From positions 1-34,500 of the forward strand of contig NZ_BAKI01000028.1 of the NCBI RefSeq assembly GCF_000583655.1: DNA of 34,500 bases. Direction: 5' to 3'. How positions within the stretch are numbered: the first letter of the stretch is position 1; each line of letters starts with the position of its first letter. The notes below the pieces were generated by a model. That model had not been told where the DNA came from. It saw nothing but the letters and a program-made list of their open reading frames with translations, and made no database searches. Source of the DNA: Lentilactobacillus farraginis DSM 18382 = JCM 14108 (GTDB lineage: Bacteria; Bacillota; Bacilli; Lactobacillales; Lactobacillaceae). Below, piece by piece: positions 1 to 11,777 of this stretch. Both the position numbers and the translations under genes were made by a program.

Positions 1-30
1 AATTAATTTAAAAATATTTTTTATAAATTA

Positions 31-1538
<1,508 letters not shown>

Positions 1539-1660
1539 TTAAAGTATATTTCAAAATTTTGTCAGCATTTTAAGTTTACAATGAAGTGTCGAAAAAATAA
1601 AGTAGCTGCTGGCAGTAAAGTCGTGATTAATCAAGATAACCCGGCTCATTGAAGGACATC

Positions 1661-1704
1661 AAAGGACGGCTTCAAGACACTTCACATTGCCTCGGCCGTC
1701 CTTT
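1661..1704. terminator. Inverted repeat between the YacL-type gene and gltX
   Basis: AAAGGACGGC at 1661-1670 pairs perfectly with GCCGTCCTTT at 1695-1704, with a 24-base loop. The T-run is better on the plus strand (CCTTTTTG) than on the minus strand, where the genes are read, so it may only partly terminate yacL transcripts. Confidence 0.5.
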
Positions 1705-1711
1705 TTGACAA

Positions 1712-2902
1712 TTACTTCTTCTTTGATGCCGCTCGCTTGTTATTTTCCTGTTTGGTGTTTTTGGTGTTATTGCCGTTGCTGTCAGCTTTATCGGTAATGT
1801 TTTTGGTCGAGTGCTCAGGGCGGGCAAAAATCATCTTGCCGGCATCTGTTTGAATGGCACTTGTTACAACCACATCAATATGCTGGTTGAAGAAATACCG
1901 ACCATCTTCAACGACCACCATGGTACCGTCATCCAGGTAGGCAACCCCTTGTTGACGTTCCGTACCATTTTTAACCACCATGACATTAAGCTGCTGACCT
2001 GGTAGAATCTTCTGGCGTAACGCAGTGGCCAAAGCGTTAATGTTTAACACTTTAACGTGCTGGAATTGAATCACCTTATTCAGGTTGTAATCATTCGTAA
2101 TAATCACACCATCAACATCCTTGGCAAGTTGGATCAACTTTGTGTCAACTTCATCAATGTCCTCATAATCTTTTTCATAAATTTCAATGGGAATCATTTT
2201 TTCCTTTTGAAGTTTATTTAAAATGTCCAACCCGCGACGGCCGCGAACCCGTTTGACACTATCGCTGGAATCAGCAATGTACTGCAATTCGTACAATACA
2301 AATTTTGGAATCAACAGGGTTCCTTCGATAAAGCCGGTCTTAATGACGTCATATATTCGCCCGTCAATCAAAATATTTGTATCCAATATTTTATAGTGAT
2401 GATAATTATCATCAACCGGTTTATCAATAATCTTTTCGCCGGGATTTTTAGCAGCTTCCGACTTCCGCCGAAACTGAAAGACCTTCCGCCACCGATCGCT
2501 TTGTGTATTTCCCAGTCGAAAACCAAAATAGCCCAATACCAGCATCAAAATAATTGGAATCATGGTATTCAGGAAAAAGGTTTCCGCTTTGAAAAAGACA
2601 ATTGAAATCAGAACTGCCAAGACCAGTCCAACAATCAAGCCCAAAGTACCAAAAAGCAATGATATCGGGCTTTGACTGGTCAAGCGTGATTCCATTCGAT
2701 CAATCACCTTCAAGATGTAGTTTCCGGTAAGCAGCGAAATAATATAAAAAATAATGGCCCCTAAAACAGCATTCGTGATGACGTTATTAAAAAGCGTCCC
2801 GGAAGCTACCTGAAGCAGCAGCCATAAAATCGGAAAATAGCTTGCACCAATTGCCGCTCCGGCAAGTGTTAAAACAATTTGAACAATTCTTTTTCTTTTC
2901 AA
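1712..2902 (-). CDS. PIN/TRAM-domain integral membrane protein (YacL family)
   Basis: The family has four N-terminal membrane helices followed by a cytoplasmic PIN nuclease-like domain and a TRAM RNA-binding domain; its substrate is not established. In this 396-residue protein, hydrophobic segments lie at about 7-29, 40-60, 80-104 and 111-130. The PIN domain starts at YKILDTNILIDGR (about 170-285) with the conserved acidic Asp of LDTN. The TRAM-like segment is at about 290-350. A Lys/Asn-rich tail ends the protein. The start is a TTG with GAAGGTG six bases upstream. It lies between radA and gltX, as in many Bacilli. Family assignment is sure; the biochemical role is unknown. Confidence 0.9.
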   Translation of the reverse strand: MKRKRIVQIVLTLAGAAIGASYFPILWLLLQVASGTLFNNVITNAVLGAIIFYIISLLTGNYILKVIDRMESRLTSQSPISLLFGTLGLIVGLVLAVLISIVFFKAETFFLNTMIPIILMLVLGYFGFRLGNTQSDRWRKVFQFRRKSEAAKNPGEKIIDKPVDDNYHHYKILDTNILIDGRIYDVIKTGFIEGTLLIPKFVLYELQYIADSSDSVKRVRGRRGLDILNKLQKEKMIPIEIYEKDYEDIDEVDTKLIQLAKDVDGVIITNDYNLNKVIQFQHVKVLNINALATALRQKILPGQQLNVMVVKNGTERQQGVAYLDDGTMVVVEDGRYFFNQHIDVVVTSAIQTDAGKMIFARPEHSTKNITDKADSNGNNTKNTKQENNKRAASKKK

Positions 2903-2957
2903 TATTTCACCTTCTTTACATATCTAGTTTAACCCAATGCCAGCTTGAGGGCTTGTG

Positions 2958-4300
2958 TTAAGGTTGAGACGCAACTACCTGAATTCCTTTGGGCGGTGTC
3001 CATCCCTGAAGGTTATTGGCAGGAACCAACACCCGCTTAAACCCGAGTTTCTGCGCTTCGGATACCCGCTGCTCAATTCTGGTAACTCGGCGAACTTCAC
3101 CGGTCAATCCCAGTTCACCGACATAACATTCAGTTGGCTGGTGCCACGGTTTTTATACGAAGACGCAATGCTGACTGCCATGGCCAAATCAATCGCCGGC
3201 TCGTCAAGTTTAACACCCCCGGCCGCTTTTAAATAGGCATCCTGATTTTGTAGTAACAGCCCGGCTCGTTTTTCCAAAACAGCCATAATCAGCGAAACCC
3301 GGTTGCGATCCAGTCCCGTAGCCGTTCTGGTTGCATTGCCAAATACAGAGGCCGTCACCAACGCTTGGATTTCAACCAGAATTGGTCTGGTCCCTTCCAT
3401 TGAAACAACAATTGCCGAACCGGTAGCATCCTTCAGCCGCTCCTCAAGAAAAATTTCAGAAGGGTTGGTAACCTCATGCAGGCCATCGGTCATCATTTCA
3501 AACACACCCAGCTCATTGGTTGAACCAAATCGATTTTTAACCGTCCTTAGGATTCGATAAGAGTGGTGCAGGTCGCCTTCAAAGTAAAGCACCGTATCCA
3601 CCATATGCTCCAAAATCTTGGGGCCGGCAATCGCACCACCCTTGGTAACGTGACCGACTACAAAAACGGTAATCCCCTGTCCTTTGGCAATATTCATTAA
3701 ATCGGCAGTGACTTCCCGAATTTGGGCAACGGAACCGGTAGCCGACTGTAACTCCGGTATCTGCATTGTCTGGACCGAATCAATAACAACCGCGTCGGGT
3801 TTCATTTCACTTATTGTGCTTTTAATAACGTTCATATCCGTTTCAGGGAACACATATAACTGATCGCTGTCAACGTCTAAACGATCTGCCCGCATTTTAA
3901 TCTGGCTGGCACTTTCTTCCCCAGACACATACAAAATCTTACCTGATTTACTTAACTGACCGGAGACTTGAAGCATTAACGTTGATTTGCCGATTCCCGG
4001 ATCACCGCCGATTAAAATCAACGAGCCGGGAACCACACCACCGCCAAGCACTCGATTTAACTCCGCCATGCCGGTTTTAAACCGGGGTTCACTTTGAAAT
4101 TTAACGTGACTGAGCGGCTCCGGTTGGCTATTATCAACCCCGGTTCTTCTCAAGCCGGCCGCCCTGACTGAATTGGATTTTGGCGCGATGGTTTCTTCAA
4201 CCAGCGTATTCCATTCGTTGCAGTTCGGACAGCGGCCCAGATAACGGGGCGAAATATAACCACAATTTTGACATACATATTGCGTTTTTACTTTCGCCAA
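2958..4300 (-). CDS. radA: DNA repair/branch-migration protein RadA (frameshifted by one missing base)
   Basis: RadA is a RecA-like ATPase that promotes branch migration and processing of recombination intermediates. The zinc finger is C10/C13/C24/C27, Walker A is [10 protein letters not shown] (98-107), and the RadA hallmark KNRFG is at 255-259. The TTG-initiated frame is lost at about 3140 and runs into a stop at 3104. Adding one C to the CC run (giving ACC CAG CCA) restores [18 protein letters not shown] and the C-terminal Lon-protease-like domain, ending at the TAA at 2958-2960 for about 447 residues. Without the correction about 50 conserved C-terminal residues are lost. Upstream is dut, downstream yacL. 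Confidence 0.92.
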
Positions 4301-4426
4301 TCAAATTCTCCTCTTTATCTTTTAAACTAGGACTATACAAGACATTTTCCTAGATTATCTATTAATTTTATCACTTAATCCAAGGCAGCTGCCAAACAAG
4401 TGCCGGTTTTAAAGGCTTCTTATACT

Positions 4427-4969
4427 TTAGCGACCCGAGGACCCAAATCCGCCTTTTCGCTGATCCTGCTTTGATTTATCTGCTTGATCTGCTAAAAGAT
4501 AGGGCATAAAGATTCCCTGCGCGATTCGGTCACCCTTTTTAATTTGGATATCCGAAATACCAAAATTAATCATCTGAATAAAAATTTCGCCCTCATTTCC
4601 CGGATTATTATAATAATCCGCATCAATTACGCCAATTCCGTTTGGCACTGCCAAGCCACGTTTAAGGGGGTTACTGGATCGATTGGCAATAATCAGCACT
4701 TCATTTGGCTGCATGTAAGCCTTGATACCCGTTGGAATTAAAAAGGGTTTCAATACTGCTTTTGCGCGTTCAAGCTGCTTATCGTTAATTTTTTTTTCGT
4801 GTTTAACTGCCCATAGTACCCGTAAAAAATTTAATTTCCAGATCGAGGGGATGGTCATATCAACGGCGCTTTCAAAATCATATCCTGCAGCGCTCATGGT
4901 TGTCCGATAAGGAATGGTAACTTCCTGATCCCGATACTTTGATACAATTTCAAATCCACGTTTCATCAT
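4427..4969 (-). CDS. dut: dUTP diphosphatase (trimeric dUTPase)
   Basis: Hydrolyses dUTP to dUMP and pyrophosphate, keeping uracil out of DNA and supplying dUMP for dTMP synthesis. The five dUTPase motifs can be followed: AAGYDFES (27-34), the NRSSNPLKRG loop (96-105), GIGVIDADYY (111-120, with the catalytic Asp and uracil-binding Tyr), KKGDRIAQ (144-151) and the flexible C-terminal RKGGFGSSG (171-179). At 180 residues it is longer than the about 150-residue enzymes because of an insert at about 42-75, which to my knowledge is usual in lactobacilli. It starts at ATG with AAGGAG about 10 bases upstream. It is divergent from rpiA. Confidence 0.93.
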   Translation of the reverse strand: MMKRGFEIVSKYRDQEVTIPYRTTMSAAGYDFESAVDMTIPSIWKLNFLRVLWAVKHEKKINDKQLERAKAVLKPFLIPTGIKAYMQPNEVLIIANRSSNPLKRGLAVPNGIGVIDADYYNNPGNEGEIFIQMINFGISDIQIKKGDRIAQGIFMPYLLADQADKSKQDQRKGGFGSSGR

Positions 4970-5024
4970 TTTATAAATGACTCCTTCTTACAAAATTTAC
5001 TTGTTAAAGTATAAACTATAATTA

Positions 5025-5037
5025 CGTTTTGAAAACG
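5025..5037. other. Small palindrome in the dut/rpiA divergent promoter region
   Basis: CGTTTTGAAAACG is a perfect 6-base inverted repeat around a single G. It lies in the 148-base gap between divergent dut and rpiA, just upstream of a TTGACA at 5044-5049 that could serve rpiA. It may be a regulator site, but such AT-rich palindromes also arise by chance. Confidence 0.25.
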
Positions 5038-5117
5038 ACCGATTGACAAATTAACAAAAAAAATTCAAAATATGAGTTAGTAAAACCTTTAAGCATGAAA
5101 ACGAAAGGAATTTCATC

Positions 5118-5801
5118 ATGACAAAACAAGACGAACTCAAACAACTGGTCGGCCAAGAAGCTGTTAAATTTATCAAGGACGGTATGATTGTCGGCCTGGG
5201 AACCGGCTCAACGGTTAAATTTATGGTCGACGCATTGGGAAAGCGGGTTGCCGACGAACAATTATCAATTGTCGGTGTCCCAACTTCCCAAAGAACCAAA
5301 GAACAGGCAACCCGCCTCGGAATCCCGGTTAAAGATCTTGATGAAGTCGATCATATTGATCTGACAATTGACGGTGCCGATCAAATTGATAAGAATTTCC
5401 AAGGAATCAAGGGCGGCGGGGCCGCTCATCTTTGGGAAAAAATTGTGGCAATTAATTCCACTAAAAACATCTGGATCGTTGACAAAACCAAAATGGTTGA
5501 TCAGCTTGGCTCATTCCCACTACCGCTGGAAGTCATTCCCTATGGCAGCCACCAGCTGTTTCAGCGATTGGCCAATCGCGGCTTCAACCCGGTTTTTCGA
5601 ATGAAAGACGGCCACCACGTATTGACTGACTCCAACAACTACATTATTGATCTTCATCTGCATCAAATTCAGGATCCTCAAGGATTGGCGTTCACATTGA
5701 ATCAAATGACCGGCATTGTTGAACACGGTCTTTTCTTAAATATTGTTAATACCGTGATTGTTGGCGAAGAAAACGGCCCTAAAGTATTACAGGCAAGATA
5801 A
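5118..5801 (+). CDS. rpiA: Ribose-5-phosphate isomerase A
   Basis: Interconverts ribose 5-phosphate and ribulose 5-phosphate in the pentose phosphate/phosphoketolase pathway. Family motifs in this 227-residue protein are GLGTGSTV (27-34, phosphate loop), [11 protein letters not shown] (about 81-91) and the [15 protein letters not shown] segment, which keeps the Lys and the Glu of the active site. The usual Arg of LLREK or LTREK is replaced by Trp (LWEK), probably a lineage variant rather than damage. The start is ATG preceded by AAAGGAA. The gene stands alone with its own terminator, divergent from dut. Confidence 0.93.
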   Translation: MTKQDELKQLVGQEAVKFIKDGMIVGLGTGSTVKFMVDALGKRVADEQLSIVGVPTSQRTKEQATRLGIPVKDLDEVDHIDLTIDGADQIDKNFQGIKGGGAAHLWEKIVAINSTKNIWIVDKTKMVDQLGSFPLPLEVIPYGSHQLFQRLANRGFNPVFRMKDGHHVLTDSNNYIIDLHLHQIQDPQGLAFTLNQMTGIVEHGLFLNIVNTVIVGEENGPKVLQAR

Positions 5802-5847
5802 AAGGAGCTGTAACAGCTTTCCGCCACGGTATCTTAACTTTTAATTA

Positions 5848-5912
5848 AGCGCTGAAAACAGCCCTCAGACGACTTGGATTAGTCTATTAATTGCTGATTT
5901 TAGCGCTTTTTT
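5848..5912 (+). terminator. Terminator after rpiA
   Basis: AGCGCTGAAAACAG at 5848-5861 pairs, with a few mismatches, with CTGATTTTAGCGCT at 5894-5907, followed by TTTTTT. The loop is long (about 32 bases) and has a minor internal AGAC/GTCT pairing. Confidence 0.7.
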
Positions 5913-6024
5913 GTGTTGTTTATAAAGCCCCCACCGTCAAAAATGACAACCCGGATTGCACTACTCGACTAGCCCTTTTTAGTTAATGAGCGTAAAATAA
6001 TAAACTATTGAAGGAGAGTGATTT

Positions 6025-7362
6025 TTGTTGACATCAGAAATTAAATTAGACCAAATCAACAAGTTTCAACAAAATCTGGATAACCGAAAGGATTCAAAAG
6101 TTGTTGAACGGGCCGTTTCCCACCAGGGAATTTTAGCAAGCAGCGAGGATTTCAAGGCTGAAAGCAATATGCACCCTGTTTTTTCAATTGACCTGTCAAC
6201 CGGAAAAGTTGCCGATCAAAAACGCAGTGGCCGTTGCTGGATGTTTGCCGCTTTAAACACCATGCGCATTCGTTTGATGAATACATTCAAAGTTGGTGAC
6301 GATTTTGAACTTTCTCAAAACTATACAAACTTTTGGGATAAATTTGAAAAGGCAAACTACTTTTTGGAAAACGTCTTAAAAACCGCAGACCAACCACTTG
6401 ATTCCAGAAAAGTAGCTTGGCTGATGGCAACACCCCAACAAGACGGTGGTCAATGGGACATGCTTTGTGCCTTGATTGAAAAATACGGCATTGTTCCAAA
6501 GTATGCAATGCCTGAAACCTTTAACAGCGAAAAATCTGCTCAGCTCAACAAATTCTTAAATCTAAAACTTCGACACGACGCAGCAGCCCTTCGTGAGTTG
6601 GTCGCCGATAACGCATCGGCTGATAAGATCGCCGAAACAAAAGAAACCATGTTAAACGAAATTTACAGAATGCTGGTTTACACGCTTGGTGAACCAACGA
6701 CAACCTTTGATTTTGAATACCGTGACAAGGATCAAAATTATCATATCGACAGAGGGATTACACCCCAAGCATTCTTTAAAAAATACGTTAACCTTAATTT
6801 GGAAAATTATGTGTCGCTCATCAACTCACCGACAAGCGACAAACCATTCAATAAAACCTACACCATTGAGATGTTGGGCAACGTTGTCAATGGTCGCCAG
6901 GTTAAACATCTGAATTTGGAAATGGCTGAATTGAAGAAATTAGCTATTAAACAACTGCAGCATGGTGAATCCGTTTGGTTCGGCAGCGACGTTGGCCAAA
7001 GTTCCAACTCTCAAAAGGGAATCATGGATACCAACCTGTACGTACCGGACGAACTTTTCGACGCTGACCTAGCAATGTCCAAAGCCGAACGCCTTGATTA
7101 TGGCGAAAGCCTCATGACCCACGCCATGGTAATTACCGGTGTTGATCTGGTTGATGGCAAACCAACTAAGTGGAAAGTTGAAAACAGTTGGGGCGAAAAA
7201 GTTGGTAATAAAGGTTACTTTGTCATGAGTGATGAATGGATGGATCAATTTGTCTATCAGTTCGTCATCAATAAAGCTTATCTTTCCGATGACCAGCTTA
7301 AAGCTCAAGCTCAAGAACCAATTGTGTTGAACCCTTGGGATCCGATGGGTGCTTTGGCTTAA
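6025..7362 (+). CDS. pepC: Aminopeptidase C (bleomycin hydrolase family, C1B)
   Basis: Cytoplasmic cysteine aminopeptidase that trims oligopeptides taken up by lactic acid bacteria; it forms a hexamer in the family. The papain-like triad is visible: Cys71 in RSGRCWMFAALN, His366 in THAMVITGV and Asn387 in VENSWG. The length of 445 residues is typical. Translation most likely starts at the TTG at 6025, with AAGGAG at 6011-6016 eight bases upstream; a second in-frame TTG follows at once. It is monocistronic, with a strong terminator shared with gpmA. It fits functionally with the peptide transporter at 30666-32156. Confidence 0.95.
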   Translation: MLTSEIKLDQINKFQQNLDNRKDSKVVERAVSHQGILASSEDFKAESNMHPVFSIDLSTGKVADQKRSGRCWMFAALNTMRIRLMNTFKVGDDFELSQNYTNFWDKFEKANYFLENVLKTADQPLDSRKVAWLMATPQQDGGQWDMLCALIEKYGIVPKYAMPETFNSEKSAQLNKFLNLKLRHDAAALRELVADNASADKIAETKETMLNEIYRMLVYTLGEPTTTFDFEYRDKDQNYHIDRGITPQAFFKKYVNLNLENYVSLINSPTSDKPFNKTYTIEMLGNVVNGRQVKHLNLEMAELKKLAIKQLQHGESVWFGSDVGQSSNSQKGIMDTNLYVPDELFDADLAMSKAERLDYGESLMTHAMVITGVDLVDGKPTKWKVENSWGEKVGNKGYFVMSDEWMDQFVYQFVINKAYLSDDQLKAQAQEPIVLNPWDPMGALA

Positions 7363-7417
7363 ACCACGCCTCTTATAAAATCAAAATACGATAAACTGTT
7401 TCAAAATTTTGTTGATA

Positions 7418-7470
7418 AAAAAATCTGTTGTTGATAGTCAGAATCTAGTGACTACCATCAACAGATTTTT
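7418..7470. terminator. Bidirectional terminator between pepC and gpmA
   Basis: A long hairpin: AAAAATCTGTTG followed by TGATAGTCA on the left pairs with TGACTA and TCAACAGATTTTT on the right around a loop at about 7441-7448. A/T tracts on both sides allow it to end both convergent genes. Confidence 0.85.
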
Positions 7471-7520
7471 ATTAACGAATTTAAAAGACAACCCGCCTGC
7501 TATTTTAAACCAGGCGAACC

Positions 7521-8207
7521 TTAGCTATCGTTATCGCTTGTCATAAATTGTTTACTAAGGATCTTCAGTCGATCATCAAAATCATAACGGATTGGCTTCC
7601 CATTTGGAACCTCAATATTTGGAATTTCTTCGTCTGAAATATTTTCTAAAAACTTGATTAAAGCCCTCAGGGTACTTCCGTGGGCGACAATCAATTGATT
7701 CTTATTATCCAAAAGCTGGGGTGCAACTTGATCAATCCAATACGGAATCAATCGTTGTTGTGCCATTTGCAGGCTCTCCCCAAGAGGTACCTTAACCCCA
7801 TATCGATCATACCTGGCATCTTTGTCGCGCTTTTTAAGCAATGGCGGCACCACCGAAAAGCTTCGTCGCCAAATCTTTAATTGGTTGGCACCAACTTTTT
7901 CCTTCACAGCTAACTTGTTTTTTCCACGAAGTCCACCATAATGACGTTCATTTAATCGCCACGATTTATGCTCAGGAATAAAGTTTTGGTTGATTTCATC
8001 CAAAACAATATGAGTGGTAATAATCGCCCTTTTTAAAAATGACGTATGAACATCATTAAATTGAAGGCCCGACTCAAAGATGATCCTGCCAGCCTGATGA
8101 GCTTGCGAAACACCCGTTTCCGTTAACGGAACATCAGACCATCCTGTAAAAATGTTATCGCGATTTGCCTGACTCTCGCCATGGCGCATGATTACCAATG
8201 TTGGCAC
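7521..8207 (-). CDS. gpmA: 2,3-bisphosphoglycerate-dependent phosphoglycerate mutase
   Basis: Interconverts 3- and 2-phosphoglycerate in glycolysis through a phosphohistidine. The catalytic signature is [17 protein letters not shown] with His9; the acid/base Glu is in LNERHYG (about 86-91), and the second His is in [11 protein letters not shown] (His176). The length of 228 residues matches the dPGM family. The sequence departs from the most conserved glycolytic form (GGLRGKNK where GALQGLNK is common, GSTLRAL instead of GNSLRAL), so this may be a secondary paralogue. It starts at GTG after GAGGATG. Confidence 0.88.
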   Translation of the reverse strand: MPTLVIMRHGESQANRDNIFTGWSDVPLTETGVSQAHQAGRIIFESGLQFNDVHTSFLKRAIITTHIVLDEINQNFIPEHKSWRLNERHYGGLRGKNKLAVKEKVGANQLKIWRRSFSVVPPLLKKRDKDARYDRYGVKVPLGESLQMAQQRLIPYWIDQVAPQLLDNKNQLIVAHGSTLRALIKFLENISDEEIPNIEVPNGKPIRYDFDDRLKILSKQFMTSDNDS

Positions 8208-8322
8208 AATTTCATCCTCTTTGTAAAAGTTTTCAAAATTTTTGAAAAAGTAATGGAAATTAAGAACACTGTTAGTCTAACACATATCAAAAAAACAACG
8301 CCAGCCATTAGTGAAAAATTTA

Positions 8323-9356
8323 TCAAATTTTTTCGGTTGATTCGGTTACTGAATGGCCATCAGCCTCCTGATCAGAAACCGCCTCATTTGTCGCTGACGC
8401 ATTAACTTGGCCGGCCGCCTCTTTAAACTGCTTGTCTTGAACCCGATTGCCAATAAAGGTAACCACTGATCCAAGTAAAATAATCACAATCCCGATTATC
8501 ATCGGTAACGTTAATTTTTCGTGGATGGTTATCATGGCAAGCAGTGGTGCCAGTGCCGGCTTAATAAAGAATACCAGTGAAGCAATCGAGACACCGTCAA
8601 GTTCCATTGCCAGAAAATAAAAAGCAAACCCACCACCGGTTACACAAACGCCGATAAAGAACAAAACACCTAGATGGGCACTATCAACATTTCTCAAAAT
8701 CGGTGTCCGGGCAAACTGCTTTAACCAGCTAATCGAGGTCATCGCGTTTGAAACAGCCGGTACACGGGTTAACAGAATCAAGCCGAGTAATTCGGCCGAA
8801 CCGGCAACAAACGTATAAGCAGTCATTGTAATACCGTTAAAGCCAGCCAAAATAGCACCCCAACAAGAAATAATGCTGTACAATCCAAAAGTCAGTGCCG
8901 AAAGGATACTTAATGTTAAGCCAATCGGATTCGTCAAATTAGCCGGATTAACAATGACCAATAACCCAATAACTGAAATAACCAAAGAAATTAATGACAC
9001 CCGATTTAATCTTTCGTGAAGAATTAAAAAAGCAAAAATAAGTGCAAAAACCGGATTACAACTGAATAAAACCGCCACCGTTGCCGGTTTTCCATACACA
9101 ATTGCCAATTGATAAAGTGTCATACTGACAACGATACACAAAAAACCGGTCAACGCAAAAATCAGCCAGTCCGAAACCAGCAACCGGCGCGCTTAAGATG
9201 ATGATTTGCCAGCGGCAGCAGTACCAAGCCGCCAATAAAAAAGCGGATTAAATTCAATTGAATGGGATTGAACTGACCACTGACAGCCTTTAACACAATT
9301 TCCATAGAACTAAACATTAGCGTTGAAATTAACACATAAAATAATGACTTCTTCAA
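8323..9356 (-). CDS. EamA/DMT-superfamily transporter (frameshifted by one missing base)
   Basis: Membrane transporter of the drug/metabolite superfamily (two EamA repeats, about ten helices); substrate unknown. The TTG-initiated N-terminal piece covers 9356 to about 9184 (helices 1-2). The rest is in another frame, read from about 9183 to 8323. Inserting one base in the GGTT run near 9183 joins ANHHLKRAG to LLVSDWLIFALTG and gives about 344 residues with the expected helix pattern and a hydrophilic acidic tail (EAVSDQEADGHS). It lies 15 bases downstream of the AEC carrier gene, so the two are probably co-transcribed. Confidence 0.82.
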
Positions 9357-9371
9357 GTTCCCACACCCTCT

Positions 9372-10316
9372 TTATATTCGCTGAACCAAAACCATTAAGA
9401 TTGGAATGACAATTAAACTTAACAAAGTTGTTTCGGCAACCATAATGGACGCATATTCTGAATCGGCATGGTACAGTCGGGAGACAACCGGTGCGTTGGT
9501 CATAATCGGCATTGCCGACTGCATGATAAATACCTGCTTCATTAATGTTGGCATACCAGTTGGAACTACTAGCAACGACATAATCGTCGGGGCCAATAAA
9601 AATCGGCCAAAAAGAATCAGAAAATTACTACGGTCAAAATGAAGGTTGCTTAAATCAACACTGTTAATTGAAATGCCAATAAAAATCATCGACAGTGGGA
9701 TTGTTAAGCCACCGACGTAGTTTAGATCCTGCATAATAAAATCAGGTAGCGTAATATGCGTTAAGACCAGAGCAACACCCACCATGAACCCCAAAAGCGG
9801 TGGCGAAAAAACCTTTTTGAGCGTTTTTTTCCAATTAACAGAAGCGTGCGCCAGCCCATCTTTTTGGATCAAAAACACACCCAATGTCCAGAAAAAAGTC
9901 GTATTCACCATATAGTAAACCAATACGTACGGTAAACTCTGATTGTGAAACAAGGCCATGTTCACTGGCAGCCCAACAAAAACCGTGTTAGAGTTGGAAA
10001 ACATTGATTGGAACAAACCTGAGTGCATCTTGGGGATTTTGAATAGTTTTACAATCAAAATCGACACTATGTATAATATAAACATTGACACAAAGGGAAA
10101 GAAAACATCAGGAAGCGTTGATAAAAGCTTTCTGGCCGTGAACTTTTCCATTATTGTTGATACCATATAGGCCGGCAGTGCAATCTGGGTAACAAGCCTG
10201 GCAATCATGCTGGTCATCTTACTGTCAAACCAGTCATTTCTGGCCAACAGAAAGCCAAGCGCAATCATAATTAAAATAATCAATACCCCAGAAACTGCTG
10301 AATAAAACGTTGCCAT
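9372..10316 (-). CDS. AEC-family (auxin efflux carrier-like) permease
   Basis: A 314-residue polytopic membrane protein with about ten hydrophobic helices in two halves, typical of the AEC family, whose bacterial members often carry malate, malonate or other organic acids. The N-terminus (ILIMIALGFLLARNDWF) and the mid-protein stretch MFSNSNTVFVGLPV, with family-typical Asn and Gly residues in the carrier core, support the call. The substrate cannot be inferred: no malolactic or citrate genes are adjacent. It starts at ATG with GAGGTGAGGA upstream and is the first gene of a pair with the EamA transporter. Confidence 0.87.
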   Translation of the reverse strand: MATFYSAVSGVLIILIMIALGFLLARNDWFDSKMTSMIARLVTQIALPAYMVSTIMEKFTARKLLSTLPDVFFPFVSMFILYIVSILIVKLFKIPKMHSGLFQSMFSNSNTVFVGLPVNMALFHNQSLPYVLVYYMVNTTFFWTLGVFLIQKDGLAHASVNWKKTLKKVFSPPLLGFMVGVALVLTHITLPDFIMQDLNYVGGLTIPLSMIFIGISINSVDLSNLHFDRSNFLILFGRFLLAPTIMSLLVVPTGMPTLMKQVFIMQSAMPIMTNAPVVSRLYHADSEYASIMVAETTLLSLIVIPILMVLVQRI

Positions 10317-10359
10317 ATCAATTCCTCACCTCAATTCTCAAAACTATAAACAAAATATC

Positions 10360-10368
10360 ATTATAGCA
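10360..10368 (-). promoter_or_regulatory. Extended -10 promoter for the AEC-EamA pair
   Basis: On the minus strand TGCTATAAT is an extended -10 box (TGn-TATAAT), 44 bases upstream of the ATG. No good -35 is seen at 17 bases, as is common for extended -10 promoters. Confidence 0.55.
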
Positions 10369-10602
10369 CAATTAGAATCCACATACTTCTATAATTTTAG
10401 TTGAAAGAAAAATGCGTGGTTTTGCGTTATGATTAAAGAGATTAATTAGCAAGCTGTTCGGGTAAAGTTGGGATAAAGTTACTTTTGGCTTATCCCACAG
10501 TTGAGAAATGTTAAATTAAGTTTAAATAACGGCGGATTTGTGCAATCATCCTGTAAAGTGCAATATACTTTTGTAAGAATTTTTTGTAAATGAGGAGTCA
10601 AT

Positions 10603-11709
10603 ATGCCATCAGATAAGAAGCGGGATTTTGATCCCGTATATTCACGTAGGGCCGATAAAAAGCCCCATTATAAGAAAAAGAACATGCGTAAACGACGAAT
10701 TGTCGGTTGGAGCATTTTTGCCGTTTTGCTGCTGATTATTGGCGGCGGGCTGCTATGGGGCTATGGTGCCTACAAAAGTGCCAAAAAGACCTTTAAGCAA
10801 ACCTATGATTCTACCCACATTCAGAAAGAGCGAAACGTTTCATCTGTCATCAAACAGGGAAAACCGCTTTCCATTCTGTTATTGGGAACCGATACTGGTG
10901 CTCTTGGGCGTCACGATACCGGTCGAACCGATACTTTGATTGTTGCGACGGTTAATCCAAAGAAAAAGACCATCCACTTAACCAGTATCGCCAGGGATAC
11001 CAAAGTTGTGGTTCCCGGCGATACCCAACCATATGAAAAGATTAACGCTGCCTATACAATCGGCGGTGCCGGAACAGCCGTTAAAACTGTCCAGAATCTT
11101 TTGGATATTCCAATTGATTTTTATGCAATTGTAAATATGGGTGGCTTGGAAAAGATGGTCAACGCGGTTGGTGGTGTTGACGTTAAACCGCCGCTGACAT
11201 TTAACTACGGCTACGCGCACGTCGTCAAGAACCAGAAAATTCATTTAAACGGTCGACAGGCACTAGATTACTCAAGAATGCGCGATGAAGATCCCCTCGG
11301 TGATTATGGACGCCAGGCAAGGCAGCGCCAGATTATCAAACATTTAGTAATGAAGGGCTTGGGGATTGCCTCGTTAACCAGGTACAAAGCAATTCTGTCT
11401 TCTCTCAAGGGAAATTTAAAGACCGACATGACCTTTGATGACATGATTGCGGTTCGAGCCAAGTATGGCGATGCAACGCATCATATTAAATCCCAAACTT
11501 TACAGGGTGAAAATGCAATGATCGATGGCCTGTCATATCAAGTTGTTCCTAACAAGGAACTGCTTCGGGTCTCGAACGACATTCGAAAATCACTCAATCT
11601 GTCAGAATCTACCAAACTGAAGACCCAACAAACCCAAACTGATTCAAACACCAACTATTCAACTGGTGGGTACTCCAGTACAACCGGCCAAACCACTACC
11701 GGCTATTAA
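10603..11709 (+). CDS. LytR-CpsA-Psr (LCP) family cell-wall polymer ligase/regulator
   Basis: LCP proteins sit in the membrane with an extracellular catalytic domain that transfers teichoic acids or other polymers from lipid carriers to peptidoglycan. In this 368-residue protein a basic cytoplasmic N-terminus (1-33) precedes one membrane helix (about 34-55). The LCP domain (about 84-250) has LLLGTDTGALGRHDTGRTDTL with the key Asp/Arg residues, SIARDTKV, and the YSRMRDEDPLGDYGRQARQ signature. The last 35 residues are Thr/Ser/Gln/Gly-rich and look disordered. It starts at ATG after GAGGAGTC. It is divergent from the AEC carrier and ends at a terminator shared with the PTS operon. Confidence 0.93.
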   Translation: MPSDKKRDFDPVYSRRADKKPHYKKKNMRKRRIVGWSIFAVLLLIIGGGLLWGYGAYKSAKKTFKQTYDSTHIQKERNVSSVIKQGKPLSILLLGTDTGALGRHDTGRTDTLIVATVNPKKKTIHLTSIARDTKVVVPGDTQPYEKINAAYTIGGAGTAVKTVQNLLDIPIDFYAIVNMGGLEKMVNAVGGVDVKPPLTFNYGYAHVVKNQKIHLNGRQALDYSRMRDEDPLGDYGRQARQRQIIKHLVMKGLGIASLTRYKAILSSLKGNLKTDMTFDDMIAVRAKYGDATHHIKSQTLQGENAMIDGLSYQVVPNKELLRVSNDIRKSLNLSESTKLKTQQTQTDSNTNYSTGGYSSTTGQTTTGY

Positions 11710-11715
11710 AACAAA

Positions 11716-11772
11716 AAAGAGCGCTAATCGGAAAAGTATCTTGCCAGATCATTTCTCCGATTAGCGCTCTTT
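11716..11772. terminator. Bidirectional terminator between the LCP gene and the mannose-class PTS operon
   Basis: AAAGAGCGCTAATCGGA (11716-11732) and TCCGATTAGCGCTCTTT (11756-11772) form a perfect 17-base stem with A/T tracts on both flanks, serving convergent genes. Confidence 0.9.
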
Positions 11773-11777
11773 AATTA

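Noticed and set aside
5848-5912. Possible riboswitch or T-box in the long hairpin after rpiA
   Set aside because: It lies downstream of rpiA, ends in a plain T-run, and no T-box or aptamer motif is seen before pepC.
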